From: Polaribacter sp. SA4-10
GTDB lineage: Bacteria; Bacteroidota; Bacteroidia; Flavobacteriales; Flavobacteriaceae
Assembly (NCBI GenBank): GCA_949519155.1
Contig: CATIQU010000021.1
Coordinates: 38,983 to 102,982, forward strand
DNA length: 64,000 nucleotides
Direction: 5' to 3'
Part shown: positions 7,990 through 15,275 of the stretch, piece after piece
Layout: each line of letters opens with the position of its first letter
How positions within the stretch are numbered: position 1 is the stretch's first letter
Program-made: the position numbers and the translations under genes
The notes under the pieces: model-generated
The model's input: only the letters and a program-made list of their open reading frames with translations
What the model was told of the DNA's origin: nothing
Database searches by the model: none

Positions 7990-8892
7990 ATGTCAAAAAT
8001 AGTGCGCTTCTTTACCTACATAGGAATCATTGCAATTACCTCTTTATTTGTAAGAGGAATTGACAAAACAAAAAATGAAACAACAAAAAGCACGAGCGAC
8101 AAATATGAAATTCAAGCTTTACAACTTCCTGAAGATTTAAATCTTGCAGGAGAATTAGTTCCTATAGACCGGCAGCACATTAGAGAAAGAATGGACCGGG
8201 AGTTATTGGTAAATACTTACTGGCAATCAAATGGCCTGCTATTGTTAAAAAGAGCAAACAAATACTTCCCAATACTAGAACCTTTATTAAAGAAATACGG
8301 TCTTCCAGATGATTTTAAATACTTAGCAGTTGCAGAAAGTGCTTTAATCGACGAGACTTCTTCAGCCGGAGCTGCTGGAATGTGGCATTTTATGAAAAGT
8401 ACGGGTAAAGAATATGGTTTAGAAATAAATCAAAATGTAGATGAACGGTATCATATTGAGAAATCAACAAAAGTAGCTGCAGCATATCTGATAAAAGCAA
8501 AGGAAAGATTTGGGTCTTGGACCCTAGCAGCTGCTGCCTATAATGCAGGAAATTATGGAGTTTCTAGACGATTAGAGGCTCAAGGTGTTACTTCGTATTA
8601 TGATGCATTTTTACCAAATGAAACAGAACGGTATGTCCTTAGAATCATTGCTTTAAAAGAAGTCATGTCAAACCCTAGAAAGTATGGATTTAAATTTGAA
8701 GAAAAAGACCTTTATAGGATGGCAAAAACAAGAACGGTTAAGGTGGATTCTACAATTACAAATATTGCATTGTTTGCAAAACAGTTTGGCATCAACTACA
8801 AAGAGTTGAAACTACATAATGCATGGCTAAGGGAAAACAAACTCAATAATAAATCTCACAAAATGTATAAGATTAAAATTCCTATTAAGTAA
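7990..8892 (+). CDS. Lytic transglycosylase, MltD-like (SLT domain)
   Basis: 300 residues with an N-terminal hydrophobic signal or anchor (residues 5-22). The SLT domain covers about 90-225: catalytic Glu116 in AVAESAL, then SAGAAGMWHFM and AAAAYNAGNYGV, which are hallmark MltD-group motifs. These enzymes cleave the MurNAc-GlcNAc bond in periplasmic peptidoglycan and leave anhydro-MurNAc ends. The last 50 residues (FAKQFGINYKELKLHN) resemble a single LysM repeat, fewer than the classical MltD has. It is followed by a strong terminator. Confidence 0.92.
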   Translation: MSKIVRFFTYIGIIAITSLFVRGIDKTKNETTKSTSDKYEIQALQLPEDLNLAGELVPIDRQHIRERMDRELLVNTYWQSNGLLLLKRANKYFPILEPLLKKYGLPDDFKYLAVAESALIDETSSAGAAGMWHFMKSTGKEYGLEINQNVDERYHIEKSTKVAAAYLIKAKERFGSWTLAAAAYNAGNYGVSRRLEAQGVTSYYDAFLPNETERYVLRIIALKEVMSNPRKYGFKFEEKDLYRMAKTRTVKVDSTITNIALFAKQFGINYKELKLHNAWLRENKLNNKSHKMYKIKIPIK

Positions 8893-8900
8893 AGCGCATA

Positions 8901-8927
8901 AAAAAGCCTGCAAATTGCAGGCTTTTT
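8901..8927. terminator. Bidirectional rho-independent terminator
   Basis: The stem GCCTGCA / TGCAGGC (8906-8912 and 8916-8922) has a 3-base AAT loop and is flanked by A5 and T5. It sits between the transglycosylase gene (+) and the convergent cold-shock gene (-), and can work in both directions. Confidence 0.88.
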
Positions 8928-8951
8928 CATTAAAAATTAACTAAGTATATA

Positions 8952-9143
8952 TTAAATTACTTTTACATTTACTGCGTTTAATCCTTTTCTTCCATCTTGT
9001 AAGTCAAATTCAACTTCGTCATTCTCACGAACTTCGTCAATTAAACCTGAAACATGTACAAAATGTTCTTTGTTTGATCCTTCTTCTGTAATAAACCCAA
9101 ATCCTTTAGATTCATTGAAAAATTTTACGGTACCTTTATTCAT
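8952..9143 (-). CDS. Cold-shock domain protein (CspA family)
   Basis: A 63-residue single cold-shock domain. It opens with GTVKFFN, has RNP1 as KGFGFI (residues 13-18) and RNP2 as HFVHVS (27-32), and ends in NAVNVKVI. Such proteins bind single-stranded RNA and DNA and melt RNA structure. The probable promoter lies about 55 bases upstream, leaving a moderately long AT-rich leader, as is usual for cold-shock mRNAs. It is slightly shorter than the 66-70 residues of E. coli CspA. Confidence 0.95.
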   Translation of the reverse strand: MNKGTVKFFNESKGFGFITEEGSNKEHFVHVSGLIDEVRENDEVEFDLQDGRKGLNAVNVKVI

Positions 9144-9197
9144 TATAAAAAATTATTGTGCTGATAATTTAATTACTAACAGCGTTATATTAAGTTG

Positions 9198-9227
9198 CAA
9201 ATATAATATCATTAAATTAATAAACAA
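9198..9227 (-). promoter_or_regulatory. Bacteroidota-type promoter of the cold-shock gene
   Basis: On the minus strand TTG (9227-9225) is followed after 19 bases by TATATTTG (9205-9198). This matches the TTG-N17-23-TAnnTTTG consensus. It leaves roughly 50 bases of leader before the ATG at 9143. Confidence 0.6.
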
Positions 9228-9254
9228 AAAAATAGTTGATATTATTTCAAAAAC

Positions 9255-10199
9255 CTATGAAAGCCTATGAACGAATGCTTTAGAAGCATTAAATTCGTGA
9301 ATAAGTTCTTCAAAAACAATTTTTACGGATTTTATTTCATCAATAATCCCTGCTATCTGACCAATTTCCAACTCACCATTCACCAAATCTCCTTCAAAAA
9401 TTCCTTTTTTAGCACGGGCTCTTCCTAATAGCGTTTTGATTTCGTCAATTGTTGGTTGTTGTTGATACAGTGCTTCTATTTGATGGTAGAATTCATTTTT
9501 AATCAATCTTACTGGCGCCAACTCTTTAAGAGTCAATTTTGTATCTCCGTCTTTAACTTTTAAAATTGATTGTTTAAAATTTTGATGTGCTGAAGATTCT
9601 AATGTTGCGGCGAACCTGCTGCCAATTTGTACGCCATTGGCTCCTAAAATCATCGCTGCCAACATGCCTTTACCAGTCGCAATACCTCCTGCGGCAATGA
9701 TCGGAATATTGAGTTCTTTTTCCACCATAGGAATTAAAGTAAACGTGGTTGTTTCTTCCCTTCCATTATGTCCTCCTGCTTCAAAACCTTCGCAAACAAT
9801 AGCATCAACACCAGCTGCTTCCGCTTTTAAAGCAAATTTCACAGAACTCACTACATGTACTACCGTAATCCCTTTTTCTTTTAACCAAGAAGTCCATGTT
9901 TTAGGATTCCCTGCAGATGTGAATACAATTTCAACACCTTCTTCTAAAATAATATCCATAATTTTATCAATCTCTGGATATAGCATCGGTACATTAACAC
10001 CAAAGGGTTTGTTTGTTGCCTTTTTACACTTCTGAATGTGTTCTCGCAATACTTCTGGATACATAGACCCTGCGCCAATTAGGCCCAAACCTCCTGCATT
10101 TGAAACGGCAGAAGCTAACTTCCAACCAGAAACCCAAATCATTCCTCCTTGAATTATTGGATATTGAATCTTAAAAAGTTGTGTGATTTTATTTTTCAT
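9255..10199 (-). CDS. Nitronate monooxygenase / FabK-like flavoprotein
   Basis: 314 residues with the FMN-binding TIM-barrel pattern of the 2-nitropropane dioxygenase/FabK family: opening YPIIQGGMIWVSG, then ASAVSNAGGLGLIGAG, the EGFEAGGHNGRE loop, AAGGIATGKGM and GANGVQIGSRF. Members oxidise alkyl nitronates or, as FabK, reduce enoyl-ACP with NADH, and the sequence alone does not separate these. It is ten bases downstream of mnmA on the same strand and probably shares its transcript. Confidence 0.88.
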   Translation of the reverse strand: MKNKITQLFKIQYPIIQGGMIWVSGWKLASAVSNAGGLGLIGAGSMYPEVLREHIQKCKKATNKPFGVNVPMLYPEIDKIMDIILEEGVEIVFTSAGNPKTWTSWLKEKGITVVHVVSSVKFALKAEAAGVDAIVCEGFEAGGHNGREETTTFTLIPMVEKELNIPIIAAGGIATGKGMLAAMILGANGVQIGSRFAATLESSAHQNFKQSILKVKDGDTKLTLKELAPVRLIKNEFYHQIEALYQQQPTIDEIKTLLGRARAKKGIFEGDLVNGELEIGQIAGIIDEIKSVKIVFEELIHEFNASKAFVHRLS

Positions 10200-10208
10200 A
10201 AAATAAAG

Positions 10209-11396
10209 TTACGAAATAACACCTGAACCTAAAAGCGCTTCGTTTTGATACCAAGCCACAAATTGTCCTTCTTGTATGGCAGATTGTTTGTTATCAAAAG
10301 AAACATACAATCCCGAAGTTACTTTGTGCAAAGTGGCCTTCTCTAAAACTTGTCGATATCGTATTCTTGCCAATACTTCCATCGTTTCTCCAGGCTGTAA
10401 AGTTAAGTCTTCGCGAACCCAATGAATTTCTTCATTGGAAACAAACAATACCTTTCGATAGAGTCCTGTATGATTTTTCCCTTCTCCAGTATAGATAATG
10501 TTCTCTTTAACGTCTGTTTCTATAACATAGAGTGCTTCTTTTGTCCCTCCAACATTCAATCCTTTCCGTTGCCCTTTTGTAAAGTAATGTGCGCCTTGGT
10601 GTTTTCCTACTATTTTACCATCTGTAATTTGATAAGCAAATTTTGTAGCTAAATATTTCAATTCAGCTTCTTTATCTTCAAATATTGGTGTGGGTGTTGT
10701 ATAGGCAGTAAACGATGGTGGAATTGTTACTATAACTCCTTCTTTTGGTTGTAGTTTTTGTTGCAAGAATTCTGGCAAGCGTACTTTTCCTATAAAACAT
10801 AAACCTTGTGAATCTTTCTTTTCTGCGGTAATTAAATCTGCTTCTTTAGCAATCTTTCTTACTTCTGGCTTCGTTAATTCGCCAATTGGAAATAAAGCTT
10901 TTGTTAATTGCAGCTGTGATAATTGACATAGAAAATATGATTGATCTTTATTAATATCTCTTCCTGCCAATAATTTATAAACCGATTTTCCATCGATAAT
11001 TTCTGAATCTTTTCTACAATAATGACCTGTAGCAACGTAGTCTGCTCCCAATTTTAAAGCAATGTCCATAAAAACATCAAACTTTATTTCTCGATTGCAA
11101 AGAATATCTGGATTTGGTGTTCTTCCTTTCTCATATTCTGCGAACATATAATCGACTATTCGATCTTTATATTGTTCGCTTAAGTCAACAACCTGAAAAG
11201 GAATCCCTAACTTTTCTGCAACAAGCATTGCATCGTTACTATCCTCTAACCAAGGACATTCATTAGAAATAGTAACGGAATCATCGTGCCAATTTTTCAT
11301 AAAAAGACCGATCACCTCATACCCTTGTTCTTTTAACAAATAGGCGGTAACACTACTATCTACTCCGCCAGAAAGACCAACAACAACTCGTTTCAT
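10209..11396 (-). CDS. mnmA: tRNA 2-thiouridine(34) synthase MnmA
   Basis: 395 residues. The enzyme activates U34 of Lys, Glu and Gln tRNAs with ATP and inserts sulfur. The PP-loop motif GLSGGVDSS is at residues 7-15, the catalytic cysteines are Cys100 ([10 protein letters not shown]) and Cys200 (GLCFIGK), and ATGHYCR and DQSYFL are as in the family. It is longer than E. coli MnmA (about 370) because of an insertion around residues 225-240. With mtaB it makes two anticodon-loop modification genes within 6 kb. Confidence 0.96.
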   Translation of the reverse strand: MKRVVVGLSGGVDSSVTAYLLKEQGYEVIGLFMKNWHDDSVTISNECPWLEDSNDAMLVAEKLGIPFQVVDLSEQYKDRIVDYMFAEYEKGRTPNPDILCNREIKFDVFMDIALKLGADYVATGHYCRKDSEIIDGKSVYKLLAGRDINKDQSYFLCQLSQLQLTKALFPIGELTKPEVRKIAKEADLITAEKKDSQGLCFIGKVRLPEFLQQKLQPKEGVIVTIPPSFTAYTTPTPIFEDKEAELKYLATKFAYQITDGKIVGKHQGAHYFTKGQRKGLNVGGTKEALYVIETDVKENIIYTGEGKNHTGLYRKVLFVSNEEIHWVREDLTLQPGETMEVLARIRYRQVLEKATLHKVTSGLYVSFDNKQSAIQEGQFVAWYQNEALLGSGVIS

Positions 11397-11796
11397 TTTA
11401 TCATTTTAAGGATGCAAAGATACAAATAAGTATCTGCTTTATAAGGTTGAAATTTTAATGCTTACTGAACAAAAAAATCGACTAAAAAAATAAAATTAAA
11501 AGAGCGAATACTTTTAAAATTTCCCTAAAACGTTTATTTTATAATTCTAAAACCACTTTCGCCTCTATATGGAATCTCATTTAAAGGAACGTTTACTTAA
11601 TCTATAGTCGCTTTAATAACATTTTTATTATTTGAGAAGTATTTTTTACTACCCTCTAATCATTTTTTATTTTATGATACTGATTGGTTTTTGAGTATTC
11701 GAATCTTTACTTGTAAAAAAACAAAGAAAAAGGCAACAATCAAAAACAGTCTTTTTATATTTATCCTTCTAAAATAGTTAAAAACATACTATAATA
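11397..11796. other. 400-bp intergenic region
   Basis: An AT-rich spacer between the divergent mnmA and purB-linked genes. On the minus strand CAAAGATA (11415-11422, read as TATCTTTG) is a candidate -7 box for mnmA. No open frame of useful length, hairpin terminator, tRNA or known riboswitch is seen in the rest. Confidence 0.5.
11415..11422 (-). promoter_or_regulatory. Candidate -7 box TATCTTTG for mnmA
   Basis: Read on the minus strand the element is TATCTTTG, fitting TAnnTTTG, 18 bases before the mnmA ATG at 11396. There is no convincing -33 TTG. Confidence 0.4.
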
Positions 11797-12273
11797 ATGT
11801 CAAAACTGGAATTCCTTTCTTTAATTAAAGAACTTAACAACATGGAAAATCCAAAAAGGATAAACCGACAAAGGGTGGCTAACTTTGTAGTAAACGATCC
11901 AAATTTATTTAAACATTTAATTGCAATAACATTTGATGTTAAGAGTAGAGTGTCTATTAAAGCTGCTTGGATTTTAGAATGGGTTTGCACACACCATCAT
12001 CTCGAGTGGATGCTTCCTCATTTAGAAGAATTTTCTCTTAAAATATCAACCTTAAAATTTGATAGTGCGATTAGACCTTGTGCAAAGATTTGCGAACATT
12101 TAGCAAAAGCTTATTTTTCAAAACAAGAAAATGACTTCCAAAAAAGGATGACGGATACACAAATTAACACCATTATTGAAACGGGTTTTGATTGGCTAAT
12201 AACACCTCAAAAAATTGCTGTAAGAGCTTATACAATGAATACCTTGTATTTGTTTGGATTGAAAAAGGACTAG
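11797..12273 (+). CDS. Conserved small helical protein upstream of purB
   Basis: 158 residues, mostly alpha-helical by composition, with a HEAT-like stretch (VKSRVSIKAAWILEWVC) and no signal peptide or membrane segment. I recognise it as a protein found next to purB in related flavobacteria and sometimes labelled adenylosuccinate lyase by proximity, but it has none of that enzyme's motifs. The neighbour suggests, but does not prove, a link to purine metabolism. It is separated from purB by 165 bases that hold purB's own promoter. Confidence 0.8.
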   Translation: MSKLEFLSLIKELNNMENPKRINRQRVANFVVNDPNLFKHLIAITFDVKSRVSIKAAWILEWVCTHHHLEWMLPHLEEFSLKISTLKFDSAIRPCAKICEHLAKAYFSKQENDFQKRMTDTQINTIIETGFDWLITPQKIAVRAYTMNTLYLFGLKKD

Positions 12274-12386
12274 ATCCACCCCGAACTTTCACACCTAATA
12301 AGTACTAAAATAATACACGAAAGTAAGGGCTGTAAAGCACGAGGATCTTATGTGTTACATTTGATAGAAAAACATCAAAAATCAGG

Positions 12387-12416
12387 TTTGTAAATGTGAT
12401 GAAATCCTTATTTTTG
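12387..12416 (+). promoter_or_regulatory. Bacteroidota-type promoter of purB
   Basis: TTTG (12387-12390) is followed after 18 bases by TATTTTTG (12409-12416), matching both promoter elements. The ATG is at 12439, leaving a short leader of about 15 bases. Confidence 0.65.
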
Positions 12417-12438
12417 TAATTCACAACAGAATTATAAA

Positions 12439-13782
12439 ATGAGCCTTACACAACTAAATGCCATATCCCCTATTGATGGGCGTTACAGAAATAAAATAGC
12501 AAAATTAGCAAATTACTTCTCTGAAGAAGCATTGATAAAATACAGAGTTCGCGTAGAAATAGAGTATTTTATTGCACTCTGCGAAATCCCTTTACCACAA
12601 TTAGTCAGTTTTAACAGTTCTCTTTTCGGCAAATTACGTGAAATTTATATTGATTTTTCTACAGCCGATGCTCAAAAGATAAAAGACATTGAAAAAGTAA
12701 CAAATCATGATGTAAAAGCGGTTGAATATTTTATCAAAGAAAAATTTGACGCTCTTAACTTACAAGAATACAAAGAGTTTATTCATTTTGGATTGACTTC
12801 TCAAGACATAAACAATACTGCAATTCCACTTTCAATTAAAGAAGCGATGAGCGAAGTATATGTGCCTCATTATTTGGAGGTTTTAGAAAGGTTACAGGAA
12901 TTAGTCATTGAGTGGAAAGACATTTCTATGTTGGCAAGAACTCATGGTCAGCCAGCATCTCCGACAAGACTGGGGAAGGAAATTGATGTTTTTGTAGTGC
13001 GTTTAAAAGAACAATTTAATTTATTATCAGCCATTCCTACTGCTGCAAAATTTGGGGGTGCTACTGGAAATTTCAATGCCCATAAAGTAGCGTACAAAAA
13101 CATTGATTGGAAAGCTTTTGGAAGTTCTTTTGTACAAAACACACTAGGCATGCAGCACTCTTTTCCAACGACACAAATAGAACATTACGATCACATGGCT
13201 GCGATGTTTGATACTTTAAAACGTATCAACACCATCATTGTCGATTTAAATAGAGATTTCTGGACCTACGTTTCCATGGATTATTTCAAACAAAAAATTA
13301 AAGCAGGTGAGGTAGGTTCATCAGCAATGCCACATAAAGTAAATCCAATTGATTTTGAAAATTCTGAAGGAAATTTAGGATTGGCAAATGCAATTTTCGA
13401 GCATCTATCTGCAAAATTACCCGTTTCTCGTTTGCAAAGAGATTTAACAGATAGTACCGTTTTACGGAATGTTGGTGTTCCGTTTGGACATACAATTATT
13501 GCGTTTACCTCTACATTAAAAGGATTGAATAAATTACTATTAAACAAAGAAAAATTTGCACAAGATCTTGAAAATAACTGGGCGGTTGTTGCAGAAGCGA
13601 TTCAAACAATATTAAGAAGAGAAGCCTATCCAAATCCATATGAAGCATTAAAAGGATTGACAAGAACCAATGAAAAAATTAATCAGCAATCAATTGCAAA
13701 TTTCATTGACACCTTAGAAGTATCAGTAATAATCAAAGAAGAATTAAAGGCAATTACGCCTGCAAATTATACAGGAATTTAA
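12439..13782 (+). CDS. purB: Adenylosuccinate lyase PurB
   Basis: 447 residues of the fumarase/aspartase superfamily. It cleaves SAICAR and adenylosuccinate, releasing fumarate, in purine synthesis. The signature loop GSSAMPHKVNP is at 293-303 with the catalytic Ser295; His169 in ARTHGQPASPT is the probable general acid, and TSQD (120-123) is the substrate-binding motif. Length fits the E. coli-type (about 456) subgroup. The stop overlaps the next start as TAATG, so the following lipoprotein gene is in the same operon. Confidence 0.96.
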   Translation: MSLTQLNAISPIDGRYRNKIAKLANYFSEEALIKYRVRVEIEYFIALCEIPLPQLVSFNSSLFGKLREIYIDFSTADAQKIKDIEKVTNHDVKAVEYFIKEKFDALNLQEYKEFIHFGLTSQDINNTAIPLSIKEAMSEVYVPHYLEVLERLQELVIEWKDISMLARTHGQPASPTRLGKEIDVFVVRLKEQFNLLSAIPTAAKFGGATGNFNAHKVAYKNIDWKAFGSSFVQNTLGMQHSFPTTQIEHYDHMAAMFDTLKRINTIIVDLNRDFWTYVSMDYFKQKIKAGEVGSSAMPHKVNPIDFENSEGNLGLANAIFEHLSAKLPVSRLQRDLTDSTVLRNVGVPFGHTIIAFTSTLKGLNKLLLNKEKFAQDLENNWAVVAEAIQTILRREAYPNPYEALKGLTRTNEKINQQSIANFIDTLEVSVIIKEELKAITPANYTGI

Positions 13783-14153
13783 TGAAGTATTTATTTAGTA
13801 TTTTAATACTTACGATTGTGCTTTCATCTTGTGAAACTGCGATAAAAGACAGTTCAGATCAATTTAAGATAGGTGTTTTTGAAATTCCTTCAGGAAAAGG
13901 CTTTGTAAAAGAAACCATTATTCGAAAAGACAGTATCCAAATTAGCAAATATGGAAATCAAATTGATACTTTGTCCATAAAGTGGAAAAATAATTTTTTC
14001 TATACCTTACGCTACATAAACCCAAAAACGGACTTACAAAAGGACCCGATGTTTGTACAAATTAATACGATTAATAAAAACGGTTATGATTTTACTGTAA
14101 AAATTGGATTTTCAAAATTCTCTAAAAAAGGAACGATTTTAAAATTGAAATAA
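13782..14153 (+). CDS. Small lipoprotein of unknown function
   Basis: 123 residues with a lipoprotein signal (VLSSC, Cys17). The mature part is beta-rich and basic, with FEIPSGKGF and a short repeated KIGFSKFSKKG end. Similar proteins next to purB in flavobacteria have been labelled DNA topoisomerase IV in databases, which nothing in this sequence supports. Its start overlaps the purB stop by one base, and terC begins two bases after its own stop. Confidence 0.8.
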   Translation: MKYLFSILILTIVLSSCETAIKDSSDQFKIGVFEIPSGKGFVKETIIRKDSIQISKYGNQIDTLSIKWKNNFFYTLRYINPKTDLQKDPMFVQINTINKNGYDFTVKIGFSKFSKKGTILKLK

Positions 14154-14154
14154 T

Positions 14155-14922
14155 ATGGAATTATTTTTACAGGTAGATACTTGGATTGCGCTACTAACTT
14201 TAACCTTTTTGGAAATTGTTTTAGGGATCGATAATATTATTTTTATATCGATTGCTGCAAACAAACTCCCCAAAGAAAAAAGGAAAAGAGCCACAAATAT
14301 AGGTCTTGTATTGGCGATGTTTTTACGAATTATATTACTGTTTGGTATTTCATATATTATTGCAATGAAAGCACCATTTTGGACCATAGATTTACCATGG
14401 ATTCAGGCAGGTGTTACCGGTCAAAGTTTAATTTTATTTGCTGGAGGCCTTTTTCTATTGTACAAAAGCACCCAAGAAATTCATCATAAAGTAGAAGGAA
14501 ATGAGGAAGAACTAGACAAAGGAACTCCTCAAAAAGGGTACACCTTAAAACAAGCAATTCTTCAAATTACATTGATCAATATTGTTTTTTCTTTTGATTC
14601 TATTTTAACTGCTGTTGGAATGACGAATGGGGTAAATGGAGCCATGAGCATCATGGTTGTTGCTGTGATTTTATCTATGGGTATTATGCTCTTATTTGCA
14701 AACCCTGTGGGCGAATTTGTAAGTAAACACCCTACGATTCAAATGTTAGGTCTGGCATTTTTAATTTTAATTGCATTTATGTTAATTGCAGAAGGCGCAC
14801 ACCTTTCTCATGCCAATATATTCGGACAAACAGTTGGTATTATTCCAAAAGGATATTTGTACCTTGCCATTGCTTTTTCTTTGGGTGTTGAAATGTTGAA
14901 CATGAGGATTAGAAAAAAATAA
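14155..14922 (+). CDS. TerC family integral membrane protein
   Basis: 255 residues with about seven hydrophobic helices. The family core is present: LEIVLGIDNIIFIS in the first helices, INIVFSFDSILTAVGM in the middle, and the acidic residues in these helices (Asp in GIDN and FDS) that are thought to handle metal ions. Related proteins take part in tellurite resistance, manganese export or metal loading of exoenzymes. It closes the purB operon and lies directly before a possible metal-uptake module. Confidence 0.9.
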   Translation: MELFLQVDTWIALLTLTFLEIVLGIDNIIFISIAANKLPKEKRKRATNIGLVLAMFLRIILLFGISYIIAMKAPFWTIDLPWIQAGVTGQSLILFAGGLFLLYKSTQEIHHKVEGNEEELDKGTPQKGYTLKQAILQITLINIVFSFDSILTAVGMTNGVNGAMSIMVVAVILSMGIMLLFANPVGEFVSKHPTIQMLGLAFLILIAFMLIAEGAHLSHANIFGQTVGIIPKGYLYLAIAFSLGVEMLNMRIRKK

Positions 14923-14923
14923 A

Positions 14924-15238
14924 ATTATTAAAACTTTTAAAAAACATATCGTATTTTTCTTACTGCTTGTATTTCTGTCTCCAGCAGTTATACAAACAAT
15001 ACATTTGTTTGAGAATCATTCTCATACAGTTTGTACCTCCAAAACAGATCAACATATTCATGAAAAATCCCTTAATTGTGAATTAGATGTAATCAAAAAA
15101 TCGGACGGGTATTTGTTCGAACAAACTAAAACTATTACAGTAATTGATGGTCTTTTTTCAATTACAGAAACTTATAATTTCTTACTTCCACATCAACAAT
15201 TACCTTATTCTCTTCGTGGACCAACAGTCTTAGTTTAA
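14924..15238 (+). CDS. Small exported His/Cys-containing protein, probable ATT start
   Basis: The first conventional start in this frame is TTG at 15005, which would give 77 residues and no signal peptide. The frame continues upstream without a stop and encodes a good signal: KTFKKHIVFF, then LLLVFLSPAVIQ. No ATG, GTG or TTG lies between the in-frame stop TGA at 14903-14905 and the signal, so translation most likely begins at ATT 14924 (104 residues). The mature part is rich in metal-ligand residues (HLFENHSH, TVCTSK, DQHIHEK, LNCEL) and ends YSLRGPTVLV. The next gene is a TonB-dependent receptor 37 bases away. Small His/Cys-rich exported proteins often accompany metal receptors; that role is inference. 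Confidence 0.6.
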   Translation: MIKTFKKHIVFFLLLVFLSPAVIQTIHLFENHSHTVCTSKTDQHIHEKSLNCELDVIKKSDGYLFEQTKTITVIDGLFSITETYNFLLPHQQLPYSLRGPTVLV

Positions 15239-15275
15239 TTTTTAATAAAGTTACTACTATTTCTAATACTTAAAA

